Origin: Labilithrix sp.
Lineage (GTDB): Bacteria; Myxococcota_A; Polyangia; Polyangiales; Polyangiaceae
Direction of reading: 5' to 3'
DNA length: 64,000 nt
Assembly: GCA_019637225.1 (NCBI GenBank)
Contig: JAHBWC010000011.1
Location: 72,501-136,500 of the forward strand
Shown: positions 17,756 to 26,183 of the stretch, in pieces
How the letters are laid out: the number at the start of each line of letters is the position of its first letter
Position numbering within the stretch: position 1 is the first letter of the stretch
The notes under the pieces: model-generated
Seen by the model: the letters and a program-made list of their open reading frames with translations, nothing else
Database searches by the model: none
What the model was told of the DNA's origin: nothing
Program-made: the position numbers and the translations under genes

Positions 17756-18457
17756 TCAGACGTTGTGACGAACGACGCTCGCGTTGATCGTGCCGGCGAA
17801 CGTCACCCAGGCGACGTAGGGCAGCATCATCAGCCCCGCGAGCGCGTCGACCTTGCGCGCGGCGACCGCGTAGCCCGCCGCGGAGCCGAGGTTCGCGGAC
17901 AGATCGGCGAACGCCGCTCCGGGCTTGCGCTTGCCGAAGAAGATCGGCGACCACGCCGCGTTCGTCGCCATCTGCGCCGCCCACATCCCGAGCGCGGCCG
18001 AGCGGTGCTTCGACGGCGGGGAGCGCCAGACGCGCCACGCCGAGACCGCGCTGAGCGTGTAGAGCAGCGGCCAGACGAGCCCGAACACCTTGTCCGGCGG
18101 CGTCCAAGGCGGCTTCGCGAGCGAGCGGTACCAGCGCTTCGGGCCGCGCTTCATCGCGACGCGCCCGAGGAGGAGCGCCGTGAGCGTGGCGCCGCCGATC
18201 AGCGCCATCCCGAGCAGCGATCGAGGATGCACGCGGAGCGGCCGACGACGGACGGCGGGCCCGGCCACGTCCTCGACAGCCTCGCGCGCGATTGGCGTCG
18301 CGCCGGTGATCGGCGTCGCGCCGGTGATCGGCGTCGCGCCGGTGATCGGCGTCGCGCCGGCGATCGGTTGCGGCGGCTCGGGCGGGAGCGGCGCGGGCGG
18401 CTCGGCGACGCTCACGGGCCTCGTCGTGTTGTCCCCGTCGGGCTTGTCGATCGGCAT
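17756..18457 (-). CDS. TspO/MBR-family membrane protein with repeat-bearing N-terminus
   Basis: TspO proteins are five-helix membrane proteins that bind tetrapyrroles and are linked to stress and porphyrin handling. The start at ATG 18457 gives 233 residues. Residues ~1-65 are a Pro-rich cytoplasmic extension with four ITGATP-type hexapeptide repeats. The five-helix domain then follows, with family blocks WYRSLAKPPWTPPDKVFGLVWPLLY and NAAWSPIFFGKRKP. The extension is absent from the usual ~160-residue family members. The small membrane-protein gene upstream ends four bases before this start, so the two are co-transcribed. An outer-membrane versus inner-membrane location cannot be read from the sequence. 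Confidence 0.88.
   Translation of the reverse strand: MPIDKPDGDNTTRPVSVAEPPAPLPPEPPQPIAGATPITGATPITGATPITGATPIAREAVEDVAGPAVRRRPLRVHPRSLLGMALIGGATLTALLLGRVAMKRGPKRWYRSLAKPPWTPPDKVFGLVWPLLYTLSAVSAWRVWRSPPSKHRSAALGMWAAQMATNAAWSPIFFGKRKPGAAFADLSANLGSAAGYAVAARKVDALAGLMMLPYVAWVTFAGTINASVVRHNV
18291..18368 (-). repeat. 18-bp in-frame tandem repeat in the tspO-family gene
   Basis: Four 18-base units (18291-18308, 18309-18326, 18327-18344, 18345-18362) plus a partial one encode the hexapeptide ITGATP or close variants. The middle units are identical, which points to recent slippage or unequal exchange. Confidence 0.9.
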
Positions 18458-18461
18458 GACG

Positions 18462-18776
18462 CTACCTCGCCAACCCGAGGCCGTGGAGCAGCCGCGAGAG
18501 GCGCGACGGGCGCCGGCGGTCGCTGAAGAGCATCGCGGCGAGCGCGAGCCCTCCGAGCGCGAAGAGCCCGGCGAGGACGGACCTCGAGCGGAGCGGACGG
18601 ACGGCGCGGGCAAGGCGACTCCGCCTCTTCGCCCGCCGCGACTCTGCGCGGGCGATCGCGGACGGCTCTCCGTACTCCTCGATGAAGAGATCTTCGACGA
18701 GCACCTCGAGCGGCTCGTCGTCCCCGAGCTCTCGTCCCTCGGTCGAAGAGGGCTCCCGCGGTTCGTCGATGTTCAT
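18462..18776 (-). CDS. Small single-helix membrane protein
   Basis: The 104-residue product has an acidic N-terminal half (EPREPSSTEGRELGDDEPLEVLVEDLF), a basic stretch (RRAKRRSRLARAVRPLRSRS) and one hydrophobic helix near residues 68-83. A short basic tail ends the protein. The positive residues before the helix suggest that the N-terminus stays in the cytoplasm. No family is recognised. It ends four bases before the TspO-family start, so it is probably its operon partner. A purine-rich GGAGGAGCGCGCG site precedes the ATG. Confidence 0.65.
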   Translation of the reverse strand: MNIDEPREPSSTEGRELGDDEPLEVLVEDLFIEEYGEPSAIARAESRRAKRRSRLARAVRPLRSRSVLAGLFALGGLALAAMLFSDRRRPSRLSRLLHGLGLAR

Positions 18777-18937
18777 CGCGCGCTCCTCCGTTCAGGCATG
18801 TCTCGCTCGGGCTCGCGAGCCGAACGCGGCGCGGGTCGCGGCTGCGGCAGAGGCTCCGCTCGTCCCGAGGTGTCGCTCCGACTCATGGCAGCCGTGCACG
18901 CATCGGGCGTGCCCGCGTGCGGCCACGGCGAGCTCAG

Positions 18938-20845
18938 CTACTTCTTGTCCCGCTCCCACGTGACGAGGCGCAGGCTTCGAGGCAGCACCCGCCCCGCGTC
19001 GATGCCGCGGTCGTCGGACGTCCAGAGGCGCACGCGCGTGGCGAGGAGCCCCGCTTGCACGATGGCGCGGCGCTGGACGACAGCCTTGCCGTCGGTCGTC
19101 GTGTCGCGCGGCAGCGGCGCGAGAGCGGCCTTCGCCAGCACCCCCGCGTCGTGGCCGATCGCGGTCCAGTAGCTCGGCCGCACGCCGAAGCGTTCCATGA
19201 AGCCGCGCACGTCGTCGTCGCGCGCCTCCGCCGGCGTCGCCGCGAGCACCGGCACGATGCCGGCCGATGCGCTGAGCACGGTGACGCCGCGCGGAGCCTC
19301 GCCGAAGGGAATGCCGGACTCGAGCGTGAGCGCGACCGCGGGCGGTGGAGAGGATCGCAGAGGTCCGACCGCGGCGCCGAGATCGCGCAGGAGGTCGCGC
19401 GCGCACGAAGGCGGACCGGAGACGAGCCAGCCGCGGGCGCCGCCCTTCCACCAGGCGTCGATCGGGAAGCGCGTCCTGCCGGCCTGCGCGAGCGGGACGT
19501 CGCATCGCACCGGCGGCAGGAGCGTGAGCGCCTGGCCTCGGCCGTCGAGTGAGCCCGCCGCGGCCTCGTCGTCGGCCGCGTCCGCGATGAGCGCCGCCGT
19601 CTTCACGCCGTGACGAAGCAGCGCCTCGGCGAGCATCACGATCTCGCGCTCGGTGCGCTCGCCGAGCACCACCGCGGCCTTGCGTGGCATCTTCGACGGG
19701 CTCGGCGCCGCGAGGAGGATCACGGCGACGCCGCCCTCCTCGCTCCACGTCACGGCGCGGTCCGCGCTCGCGCGATCGAAGCCGGCGACGATGACGCCCG
19801 CGCCCTCGCCCGCGAGCTCCTCCATCGCCGCGCGCGTCCCGGCGGCGTCGACGCCGTCGTCGCGCGTGACGAGGCGCGCGCCTTCCTCGCGCCCGGCGGA
19901 CCGCGGGAGATCGAGCGCCCACGACAGGCCGCGCACGGCGTCGGCGGCCTCGTCGCGGAGGTCCCGATCGCGCGTGGGGAGCAGGAGGCCGACGGTGCGG
20001 CCTGCGACGGTCGCCAGACCGCGGCGGCTGGCGGCGAGCTCGCCGAGCTCGAGCCCCGCGTCGCCGCCGGTCTGCGCGGCGCTGACGCCGCTCTGCTCGA
20101 CGAGCCACCGCGCGAGCGCCGCGTCGTTCGTCTCGACCGCGATGCGCGCGAGCCGCTCGGCGACGAGCTTCTGCGTGTCGGCTCCGTAGCCCGAGGCGGC
20201 GCCGCGCGCGCGCATCGTCTGGTACGTCTGCTCGAGGACCGGGCGCGGCAGCGTCTCGAGGATCTGGCCGATCTTCCCCCGCACGCGCTCCTTGTCGTCC
20301 TCGCCGACGCCGCGGAGCCACGCGTCGAGGTAGGCGAGCGCCTCGTAGTCGGTGTGCGCGGCGATCGCGCTGAGCGCGAGCTCTTCGAGGAACACCTCGC
20401 GATCGGCCTCGTCGACGACCTTGCCGACGAGCGGGCGGAGGCCGTCGAGCGCCGCCTCGGGCGCGCCGTGGAGCCGGAGGCTCCGCGCGCGCGCGACGGT
20501 CGCCAGATCGCGCGTGGTCCCCGGCGGCATGTCGGCGAGGGACGCGAGCACGCCGTCGGCGTCCGCGAGCTGCCCGGCGCCCATCATCACGAAGGCGAGG
20601 TACACCTTCGCCAGCGGGACCGCGCCGTCCTTGGGATGCCGCGCGATGAAGTCTTCGGCCGCTCCGCGCTCGACCTTCCGGCCGTCCCACGCCTCGCGGA
20701 GGACCGCGAACTCGGCGGCGGCGCGCGGGGTCGTGGAGAGCGAGGCGACGGGCTCGGCTCGCTTCGCCGAGCGCGAGCACGCGACGGCCGCGCCGAGGGC
20801 CAGCGCGCCCGAGAGCACGACCCCCGCTATGCTCCGTGACCTCAC
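18938..20845 (-). CDS. LppC-like (penicillin-binding-protein-activator type) lipoprotein
   Basis: The 635-residue product begins at GTG 20845 with a lipoprotein signal (LALGAAVACSR, Cys ~23). Residues ~40-290 are helical and resemble TPR repeats. Residues ~300-620 look like a periplasmic-binding-protein type 1 fold (TVGLLLPTRDRD..., GAGVIVAGFDRASADRAV, VKTAALIADAADDE). This two-part plan is that of LppC/LpoA, which activates peptidoglycan synthases from the outer membrane, or of related Leu/Ile/Val-binding-like proteins. No transporter genes are adjacent. A -10-like TATGCT lies eight bases before the start. Confidence 0.72.
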   Translation of the reverse strand: MRSRSIAGVVLSGALALGAAVACSRSAKRAEPVASLSTTPRAAAEFAVLREAWDGRKVERGAAEDFIARHPKDGAVPLAKVYLAFVMMGAGQLADADGVLASLADMPPGTTRDLATVARARSLRLHGAPEAALDGLRPLVGKVVDEADREVFLEELALSAIAAHTDYEALAYLDAWLRGVGEDDKERVRGKIGQILETLPRPVLEQTYQTMRARGAASGYGADTQKLVAERLARIAVETNDAALARWLVEQSGVSAAQTGGDAGLELGELAASRRGLATVAGRTVGLLLPTRDRDLRDEAADAVRGLSWALDLPRSAGREEGARLVTRDDGVDAAGTRAAMEELAGEGAGVIVAGFDRASADRAVTWSEEGGVAVILLAAPSPSKMPRKAAVVLGERTEREIVMLAEALLRHGVKTAALIADAADDEAAAGSLDGRGQALTLLPPVRCDVPLAQAGRTRFPIDAWWKGGARGWLVSGPPSCARDLLRDLGAAVGPLRSSPPPAVALTLESGIPFGEAPRGVTVLSASAGIVPVLAATPAEARDDDVRGFMERFGVRPSYWTAIGHDAGVLAKAALAPLPRDTTTDGKAVVQRRAIVQAGLLATRVRLWTSDDRGIDAGRVLPRSLRLVTWERDKK

Positions 20846-20853
20846 GGGCGCGG

Positions 20854-20859
20854 AGCATA
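20854..20859 (-). promoter_or_regulatory. -10-like TATGCT of the LppC-like gene
   Basis: On the minus strand TATGCT ends eight bases before the GTG at 20845, so transcription would begin at or next to the start codon. No good -35 box is seen 16-18 bases upstream. Confidence 0.4.
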
Positions 20860-20946
20860 GCGGCTGCGCGCGCCGCGCGCCCCGAAGTCGTGGCGCGACG
20901 CCGGGCGCGTCGGGAGCTCAAACTGAGCCGACGCTGCGAAGGTGCG

Positions 20947-20975
20947 CTGACGCCTCTCCGAAGGGCACGTATACT
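20947..20975 (+). promoter_or_regulatory. sdhC promoter, apparently leaderless
   Basis: CTGACG (20947-20952) and TATACT (20970-20975) are spaced by exactly 17 bases, and TATACT matches the sigma-70 consensus at five of six positions. The predicted start site, 6-8 bases on, falls at 20982-20984, where the ATG lies. No Shine-Dalgarno site is possible in such an mRNA. Confidence 0.65.
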
Positions 20976-20983
20976 CCGCGCGA

Positions 20984-21937
20984 ATGGCGAACGAGGAGAG
21001 CCCGGCGTCGAAGGCGGCGGAGGACGCCGAGGGCGAGCCGAGCGCGGACGCCGACGAAGACGCCGCCAGCACGAGCGGCACACGCGACGACGACGCGGCG
21101 GGGAAGGCCGACGACGACGCCGACGAGAAGGCCGATGCCGACGACGAGGCGCCCGGCGACACCGCCGAAAAGACGGACGACGCGGCGCCCCGCGCGCCCG
21201 CAGGCGCGCGCGAGCGCTATCGCCGGCTCCACACACTCTCGGGGGCGCTCGCGCTCGGCGTGTTCCTCGTCGAGCACATCGCGACGAACGCGTCGGCGCT
21301 CGGCGGCGGTGCGTCGTACGACTCGGTCGTCGGTGCGATCGAGCGCTCGCGCGTCCTGCCGTTCGTCGAGGTGGTGTTCATCCTCCTCCCGCTCGCCTTC
21401 CACGCGGGCTACGGCCTCTACCTCCTCCGCTCGAAGGCGGCCCCGGACGCCGTGATCGCCCGCTACGGCGAGCGTCGCCTGTGGCTCCTCCAGCGCGCGA
21501 GCGCTATCGGCGTCCTCGTCTTCGTGCTGGCGCACCTCTGGGAGCTCCGCGTGCAGCGGCTCGTCTTCGGCCTCTCCGCGGACGCGCTCCACACGACGTT
21601 GACGGCCCACCTCTCGTGGACGTGGGCCGGCGTCCCGTTCATCGCGCTCTTCTACGTGCTCGGCCTCCTCGCCGTGTCCGTCCACCTCTCGAACGGTCTC
21701 TTCGCGGCGACCGCGGCCTGGAACATCGGCGTTTCGGCGACCGGAAGGCGGAGGGCGCGCGTGACGACGATCGCGCTCGGAGGCGGCCTGTTCCTGCTCG
21801 GCGCAGCGACGACGGTCGGGCTCGCGACCGGAACGCGCTTGCTCCCGGAAGCGGATGGCGATAGCGCTGCGGTCGTGGTGCCGTGCGGCTCTGCCGCGCC
21901 GCCACCCTTCCGGGTCGCGCCGACCCCTTCCCGCTGA
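20984..21937 (+). CDS. sdhC: Succinate dehydrogenase cytochrome b subunit
   Basis: SdhC anchors succinate dehydrogenase in the membrane and passes electrons through haem b to quinone. The 317-residue product has five hydrophobic helices between residues ~85 and ~290, as in the single-subunit B-type anchor. Histidines that could bind haem lie in LVEHIATNA, LAFHAGYGLYLL, LAHLWELR, LTAHLSWTW and SVHLSNGL. The first ~75 residues are an Ala/Asp/Glu-rich acidic extension (DADEDAASTSGTRDDDAAG) not found in typical ~220-residue members. The short C-terminal tail is Pro-rich. It is followed by sdhA after 49 bases. Confidence 0.88.
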   Translation: MANEESPASKAAEDAEGEPSADADEDAASTSGTRDDDAAGKADDDADEKADADDEAPGDTAEKTDDAAPRAPAGARERYRRLHTLSGALALGVFLVEHIATNASALGGGASYDSVVGAIERSRVLPFVEVVFILLPLAFHAGYGLYLLRSKAAPDAVIARYGERRLWLLQRASAIGVLVFVLAHLWELRVQRLVFGLSADALHTTLTAHLSWTWAGVPFIALFYVLGLLAVSVHLSNGLFAATAAWNIGVSATGRRRARVTTIALGGGLFLLGAATTVGLATGTRLLPEADGDSAAVVVPCGSAAPPPFRVAPTPSR

Positions 21938-21986
21938 ACGTGCGTGGCCCTACCTGGGCTCGCACCCCCAACCCACCCCCCAAGGC

Positions 21987-24029
21987 ATGGCCAAGACCAG
22001 CATCGTCACGGAGTCCGGCAAGGTCCGTCGAGTCATCGTAGTCGGCGGAGGCCTCGCCGGGCTCAGCGCCGTCATCAAGCTCTGCGAGGCGGGCATTCCC
22101 GTCGACCTCTTCTCGCTCGTCCCGGTGAAGCGCTCGCACTCGGTCTGCGCGCAGGGGGGAATCAACGCGAGCGTCAACACGAAGGGTGAAGGCGACTCGC
22201 CCGAGGTTCACCTCGAAGAGACCGCGTACGGCGGCGATTTTCTCGCGAACCAGCCGCCGGTCAAGGGGATGACCTACGCGGCGCCCGGCATCGTCTACAT
22301 GCTCGACCGCATGGGCGTGCCGTTCAACCGCACGCCCGAGGGCCTGCTCGACTTCCGCCGCTTCGGCGGCACGCTCTTCCACCGCACCGCCTTCGCGGGC
22401 GCGACGACGGGCCAGCAGCTGCTCTACGCGCTCGACGAGCAGGTGCGCCGCTACGAGACCGTCGACGTCGAGGACGACCGCGGCGTCGTCATCCGCGGCG
22501 AGAAGATGGTCCGCAAGTGGGAGCTCTGGGACTTCCTCGGCATCGTGCAGGACGACGAGAACCGCGCACGCGGCATCGTCGCTCAGGACCTGAAGTCGAT
22601 GGCGATCGAGAGCTTCCGCGGCGACGCGGTCCTCCTCGCGACCGGCGGCCCCGGCATCATCTTCGGCAAGTCGACCAACAGCGTCATCAATACCGGCACC
22701 GCGGCGAGCGCCGTCTACCAGCAGGGCGCCTGCTACGCGAACGGCGAGTTCATCCAGGTCCACCCGACGGCGATCCCCGGCGCGGACAAGCTCCGCCTCA
22801 TCTCGGAGAGCGTCCGCGGCGAGGGCGGCCGCGTCTGGGTGCCGAAGGATCCGAAGGAGAAGCGGCGCGGCCGCGACGTGCCCGAGAAGGAGCGCGACTA
22901 CTTCCTCGAGGGCAAGTACCCGGGCTACGGCAACCTCGTCCCGCGCGACATCGCGAGCCGCGAGCTCTTCCTCAAGGGCTTCCACGAGGGCAAGGGCGTC
23001 TTCAACCCGAAGAGCGGCAAGAACGAGCTCGAGGTGTACCTCGACGTCACGCACCTGCCGAAGGACGTGCTCCGGAAGAAGCTCGAGGGCGTGCTCGAGA
23101 TCTACGAGAAGTTCGTCGGCGAGGATCCGTACGAGAACCCGATGCGCATCTTCCCCGCCGTCCACTACTCGATGGGCGGGCTGTGGGTCGACTTCGAGAA
23201 GAGCGCCGACGGCAAGCTCGTTCCCGGTTCGCCGCGCAACCAGGCGACGAACATCCAGGGCCTCTACGCGGCCGGCGAGGTCGACTACCAGTACCACGGG
23301 GCCAACCGCCTCGGCGCCAACTCGCTGCTCTCGTGCATCTACGGCGGCATGGTCGCCGGCCCGGCCATCGCGTCGTACGTGAAGGGCCTGCCGAACAGCT
23401 CGTTCGACCTGAAGGCCTCGTTCTTCGACAAGGCCGAGAAGCGCGAGCGCGAGCGCTACGACGCCGTGCTCGCGATGGACGGCAAGGAGAACCCGTACCT
23501 GATCCACGGCGAGCTCGCGCAAGTGATGCTCCGCGACTGCACGATCGAGCGCCACAACGGCGTCCTCGAGAAGGTCATCGCGAAGATCGACGAGCTCGAG
23601 GAGCGCTGGCACGACGTCGGCGTGCCGGACAAGAGCACGCGCGCCAACCAGGGCGCGCAGTTCGTGCGGCACCTCCGCAACATGCTGATCTTCGCGCGCG
23701 TCATCGCCCAGGGCGCGAAGAACCGCGACGAGTCGCGCGGCGCCCACTACAAGCCGGACTTCAAGCAGCGCGACGACGCCAACTGGCTCCGCTCGACGAT
23801 GGCGCTCTACAAGTCCGACGGCAAGCGGAGCTCCGTCGACTACGTCCGCTCGCTCGAGTACCCGCTCCACGGCAAGACCGTCCACGTGACCGACGAGGTC
23901 GACATCAGCCTCGTGAAGCCGCGTCCCCGTCGCTACGAGACCGCCGGCGCCGCCAGCGCCGCGGCCAAGAGCGAAGGCGAGCCCCGGACGGAGAAGTCGA
24001 AGAGCGCCTCACCGAGCGCGGCGGAGTAG
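21987..24029 (+). CDS. sdhA: Succinate dehydrogenase flavoprotein subunit
   Basis: SdhA oxidises succinate to fumarate with covalently bound FAD. From ATG 21987 the 680-residue product opens with the FAD dinucleotide site VVGGGLAGL (~13-21). The region RSHSVCAQGGINA (~50) supplies the His that normally binds FAD covalently. Catalytic-site blocks HPTAIPG and the capping-domain region follow, then HYSMGGLWVD, LYAAGEVDYQYHGANRLGANSLL. The length and the RRY...SLEYPLHGK region fit B-type enzymes. A ~30-residue Ala/Ser/Lys-rich tail is extra. An open extension upstream overlaps sdhC and lacks family similarity, which favours this start. Confidence 0.95.
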   Translation: MAKTSIVTESGKVRRVIVVGGGLAGLSAVIKLCEAGIPVDLFSLVPVKRSHSVCAQGGINASVNTKGEGDSPEVHLEETAYGGDFLANQPPVKGMTYAAPGIVYMLDRMGVPFNRTPEGLLDFRRFGGTLFHRTAFAGATTGQQLLYALDEQVRRYETVDVEDDRGVVIRGEKMVRKWELWDFLGIVQDDENRARGIVAQDLKSMAIESFRGDAVLLATGGPGIIFGKSTNSVINTGTAASAVYQQGACYANGEFIQVHPTAIPGADKLRLISESVRGEGGRVWVPKDPKEKRRGRDVPEKERDYFLEGKYPGYGNLVPRDIASRELFLKGFHEGKGVFNPKSGKNELEVYLDVTHLPKDVLRKKLEGVLEIYEKFVGEDPYENPMRIFPAVHYSMGGLWVDFEKSADGKLVPGSPRNQATNIQGLYAAGEVDYQYHGANRLGANSLLSCIYGGMVAGPAIASYVKGLPNSSFDLKASFFDKAEKRERERYDAVLAMDGKENPYLIHGELAQVMLRDCTIERHNGVLEKVIAKIDELEERWHDVGVPDKSTRANQGAQFVRHLRNMLIFARVIAQGAKNRDESRGAHYKPDFKQRDDANWLRSTMALYKSDGKRSSVDYVRSLEYPLHGKTVHVTDEVDISLVKPRPRRYETAGAASAAAKSEGEPRTEKSKSASPSAAE

Positions 24030-24048
24030 ATCCGACAGAGCGGCGGGC

Positions 24049-24795
24049 TCACGGCGGGCTGGAGACGGACCACGCCAGTGCGCCCCCGTGCGTCGTCGCC
24101 GCCTTGACGTCTTCGGTCGCGGCGCTGACGCGCGCGGACATCTCCGGGATGAGGCACTGCGGGAGCTCGACGCCCACGGTGCCGAGGGTGGCGATCCGCG
24201 CGGCGCTCTCCGTGAGGAGCTCGAGGCGCGCTTTCACGCTGAGCACGCGCCCGAAACTGCTCGCGACGGCCACGGCGGCGGCGCGCTCGTCGGCACTCGC
24301 CGCCTCGGCGGGTGCCAGCGTCACCACGTGCGCCTCGCACTTCACCCGCGGCGCGGCGGAGGCGAGGCAGGCTGGCGTCGCGAGGCGGCTGCACGAGCCA
24401 GGCCGGCTCTCGACCGTCCAGCTCGTCTTGCGACGTGCCTTGATCGAGGCCGCCGCCAGGTCGCAATGGCTCTGCTCCGGAGTCGTGGTCGGCGGAGGCG
24501 CGGGGGCTTCGATCCCGAGCTTGGTGAGGATCTCGCGACACGCGTCTGCGACCTCGGCGCGCAGCTCCTGCGCTTCGCCCGCGAACGACGTGACGGCGTC
24601 GAGGTACGCCTGCTGCTCGGCGCGCTTGTCCGCCGCGACGTCGCTCCAGTCGCGCGCGCAGATGTCCTCGCCGGGCTCGAGCGAGCAGCCGAGCTTGCTC
24701 TGCGTGGAGTCCGTCTCGATGTAGACGTCGTCACCGTGCGAGCACGCGACGGCCGCGACGGAAAGGAACGTTGCGAAGCAAGCAAGCAGTCTCAT
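24049..24795 (-). CDS. Cys-containing lipoprotein of unknown function
   Basis: The 248-residue product has a lipoprotein signal (CFATFLSVAAVACSHG, Cys ~18) and ten or so further cysteines spread through the mature part (CSLEPGEDICARD, ADACREIL, SHCDLAAA, GSCSRLATPACLA). This suggests several disulphides. The remainder is mostly helical and Ala-rich. No family is recognised. It ends 19 bases from the end of sdhA on the other strand and lies inside the stretch that separates sdhA from sdhB. A GTCCTC/GAGGAC purine site precedes the ATG. Confidence 0.72.
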   Translation of the reverse strand: MRLLACFATFLSVAAVACSHGDDVYIETDSTQSKLGCSLEPGEDICARDWSDVAADKRAEQQAYLDAVTSFAGEAQELRAEVADACREILTKLGIEAPAPPPTTTPEQSHCDLAAASIKARRKTSWTVESRPGSCSRLATPACLASAAPRVKCEAHVVTLAPAEAASADERAAAVAVASSFGRVLSVKARLELLTESAARIATLGTVGVELPQCLIPEMSARVSAATEDVKAATTHGGALAWSVSSPP

Positions 24796-24971
24796 GTGTC
24801 CTCCTCACTGCTCTCTTGGCGCGCGCGTGGAGGATCGATCACGAAAAGCGCGCGTTCGCCACGTCGCGTCGGAGTGGGCGTCGAAGACGCGCGCGGCCCG
24901 GTCCGCGTCGTTGGCCGCGCTCCCACCCGTGCTGGAGGTGGCGTGAAGCGTCTGGGGCATGGCGAACGCGA

Positions 24972-25994
24972 TCATCGAACCTCGAGGCCGAACGCGATCG
25001 TCGCGGTCCAGAGCAGCGGAGAGGCCGTGACGGGCTCGTCGAACATGGGAAAGTGGAAGCGGTCGCGCACCAGAGGTCTCAACAGCCCGGCGCCGGCCTC
25101 GACCACGAAGCCGAGCTGACTGCCCGCTGCGCGCGTGCTCGTCACGAGGTAGCGAGCCCGTGCGCCTGCCCCTGTCGCCGTCCAGAGGCGAGCCCCGCTG
25201 CTCGTCGCGCGAGCCGCGGACGCGGTGAGCGATCCGATCTCCGTCCGCGAGCAAGCACCGAGGGTGAAGCGCGTGGTGTCCCACGGCGAGCCGACGCACA
25301 GGTCGATCGCGCCGCCGAGGATGTCGAGCGAGCGCGCCGGGCGGCTTGGCTCCGCCCAGCCGAGCGCGCTCGCGTTGAGGACGGACGCACGACCGAACAG
25401 GCGCACGCGACCGAGGCCTGCGAAGCCAGACGGCGACCCGACCTCGATTCCGGGATTTACCCCGATGAGCAGCTTGTCACCGGCGAACGATGTCGTCCTC
25501 ATCTCCACCGTGGCGTCGAAGGTGACCCCGGCGCCCTCCGCGGAAGCAGGGCTCGCTGCGGGGGTGTCTCTCGAGGGGGCGGGCGGATCGGGCTCTCGAG
25601 CGGGTTCCTTGGCGCGTTCCGACTCGGCGCTCGGTGAAGGTGTGGGCTCGTCGTCTCTCGAGGCGGCGGCCTCCGGCTCGTCGCGATCGAGGGCAACGAC
25701 GAGCGCGAGCGCCTGGACGACCGCGGCGCAGGTCCGCGCCTCGATCGTGCGCACGACCTCGTGCTCGCCTTCGCCGACCGTGACCTCGCCGCGATAGCCG
25801 GTCTTCCACGGATGGATGTCGATGCGCGCGCTGCGTCCGTTCGGCGCGTCCGACGCGAGCTTCGCGATCACGTCCGCGCGCGAGGGGCAGCCTTGCGCCG
25901 CGCTGTACTCGATCTCGCGTGCATGCGCGGCGGCCGGGAGGACCGGCCCCAGCGAGGCGACGAGGAGAGCGAGAAGCGCGGAAACGCGAGGCAT
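24972..25994 (-). CDS. Secreted protein with probable beta-barrel C-terminus
   Basis: The 340-residue product has a cleavable signal (LLALLVASLGPVLPAAAHA). A small N-terminal domain (~26-105) holds cysteines in AQGCPSR and ARTCAAVV, then a Pro/Glu-rich linker (~110-150). The C-terminal half (~155-340) has amphipathic strands ending in LWTATIAFGLEVR, as expected for an outer-membrane beta-barrel. The layout is common among myxobacterial proteins of unknown function. The gene is divergent from the propeller lipoprotein gene at 26184. Confidence 0.7.
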   Translation of the reverse strand: MPRVSALLALLVASLGPVLPAAAHAREIEYSAAQGCPSRADVIAKLASDAPNGRSARIDIHPWKTGYRGEVTVGEGEHEVVRTIEARTCAAVVQALALVVALDRDEPEAAASRDDEPTPSPSAESERAKEPAREPDPPAPSRDTPAASPASAEGAGVTFDATVEMRTTSFAGDKLLIGVNPGIEVGSPSGFAGLGRVRLFGRASVLNASALGWAEPSRPARSLDILGGAIDLCVGSPWDTTRFTLGACSRTEIGSLTASAARATSSGARLWTATGAGARARYLVTSTRAAGSQLGFVVEAGAGLLRPLVRDRFHFPMFDEPVTASPLLWTATIAFGLEVR

Positions 25995-26183
25995 CTACCG
26001 TCCCTTGGCAGGCCGGAGGCGGACCGATCACGAAATCGCCGCGGCTTAGCACGCGAAGAAGGTCGAGCCAGCATCCCCCGGAATCGCTGCGAAAACGGGG
26101 ACCTACGCGCGCGGGACGCGAGGCCGACGGCTCGGGCGAGCCGGCGCCGGTAGTTTGGCCACGCGGCGGCAGTTTCTCTAAAG

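Noticed and set aside
13729-17787. A 1352-codon open frame on the plus strand
   Set aside because: It runs antisense to two GH13 amylases with complete catalytic motifs. Its product is Arg/Ala/Asp-rich with no domain, as expected from GC-rich antisense frames.
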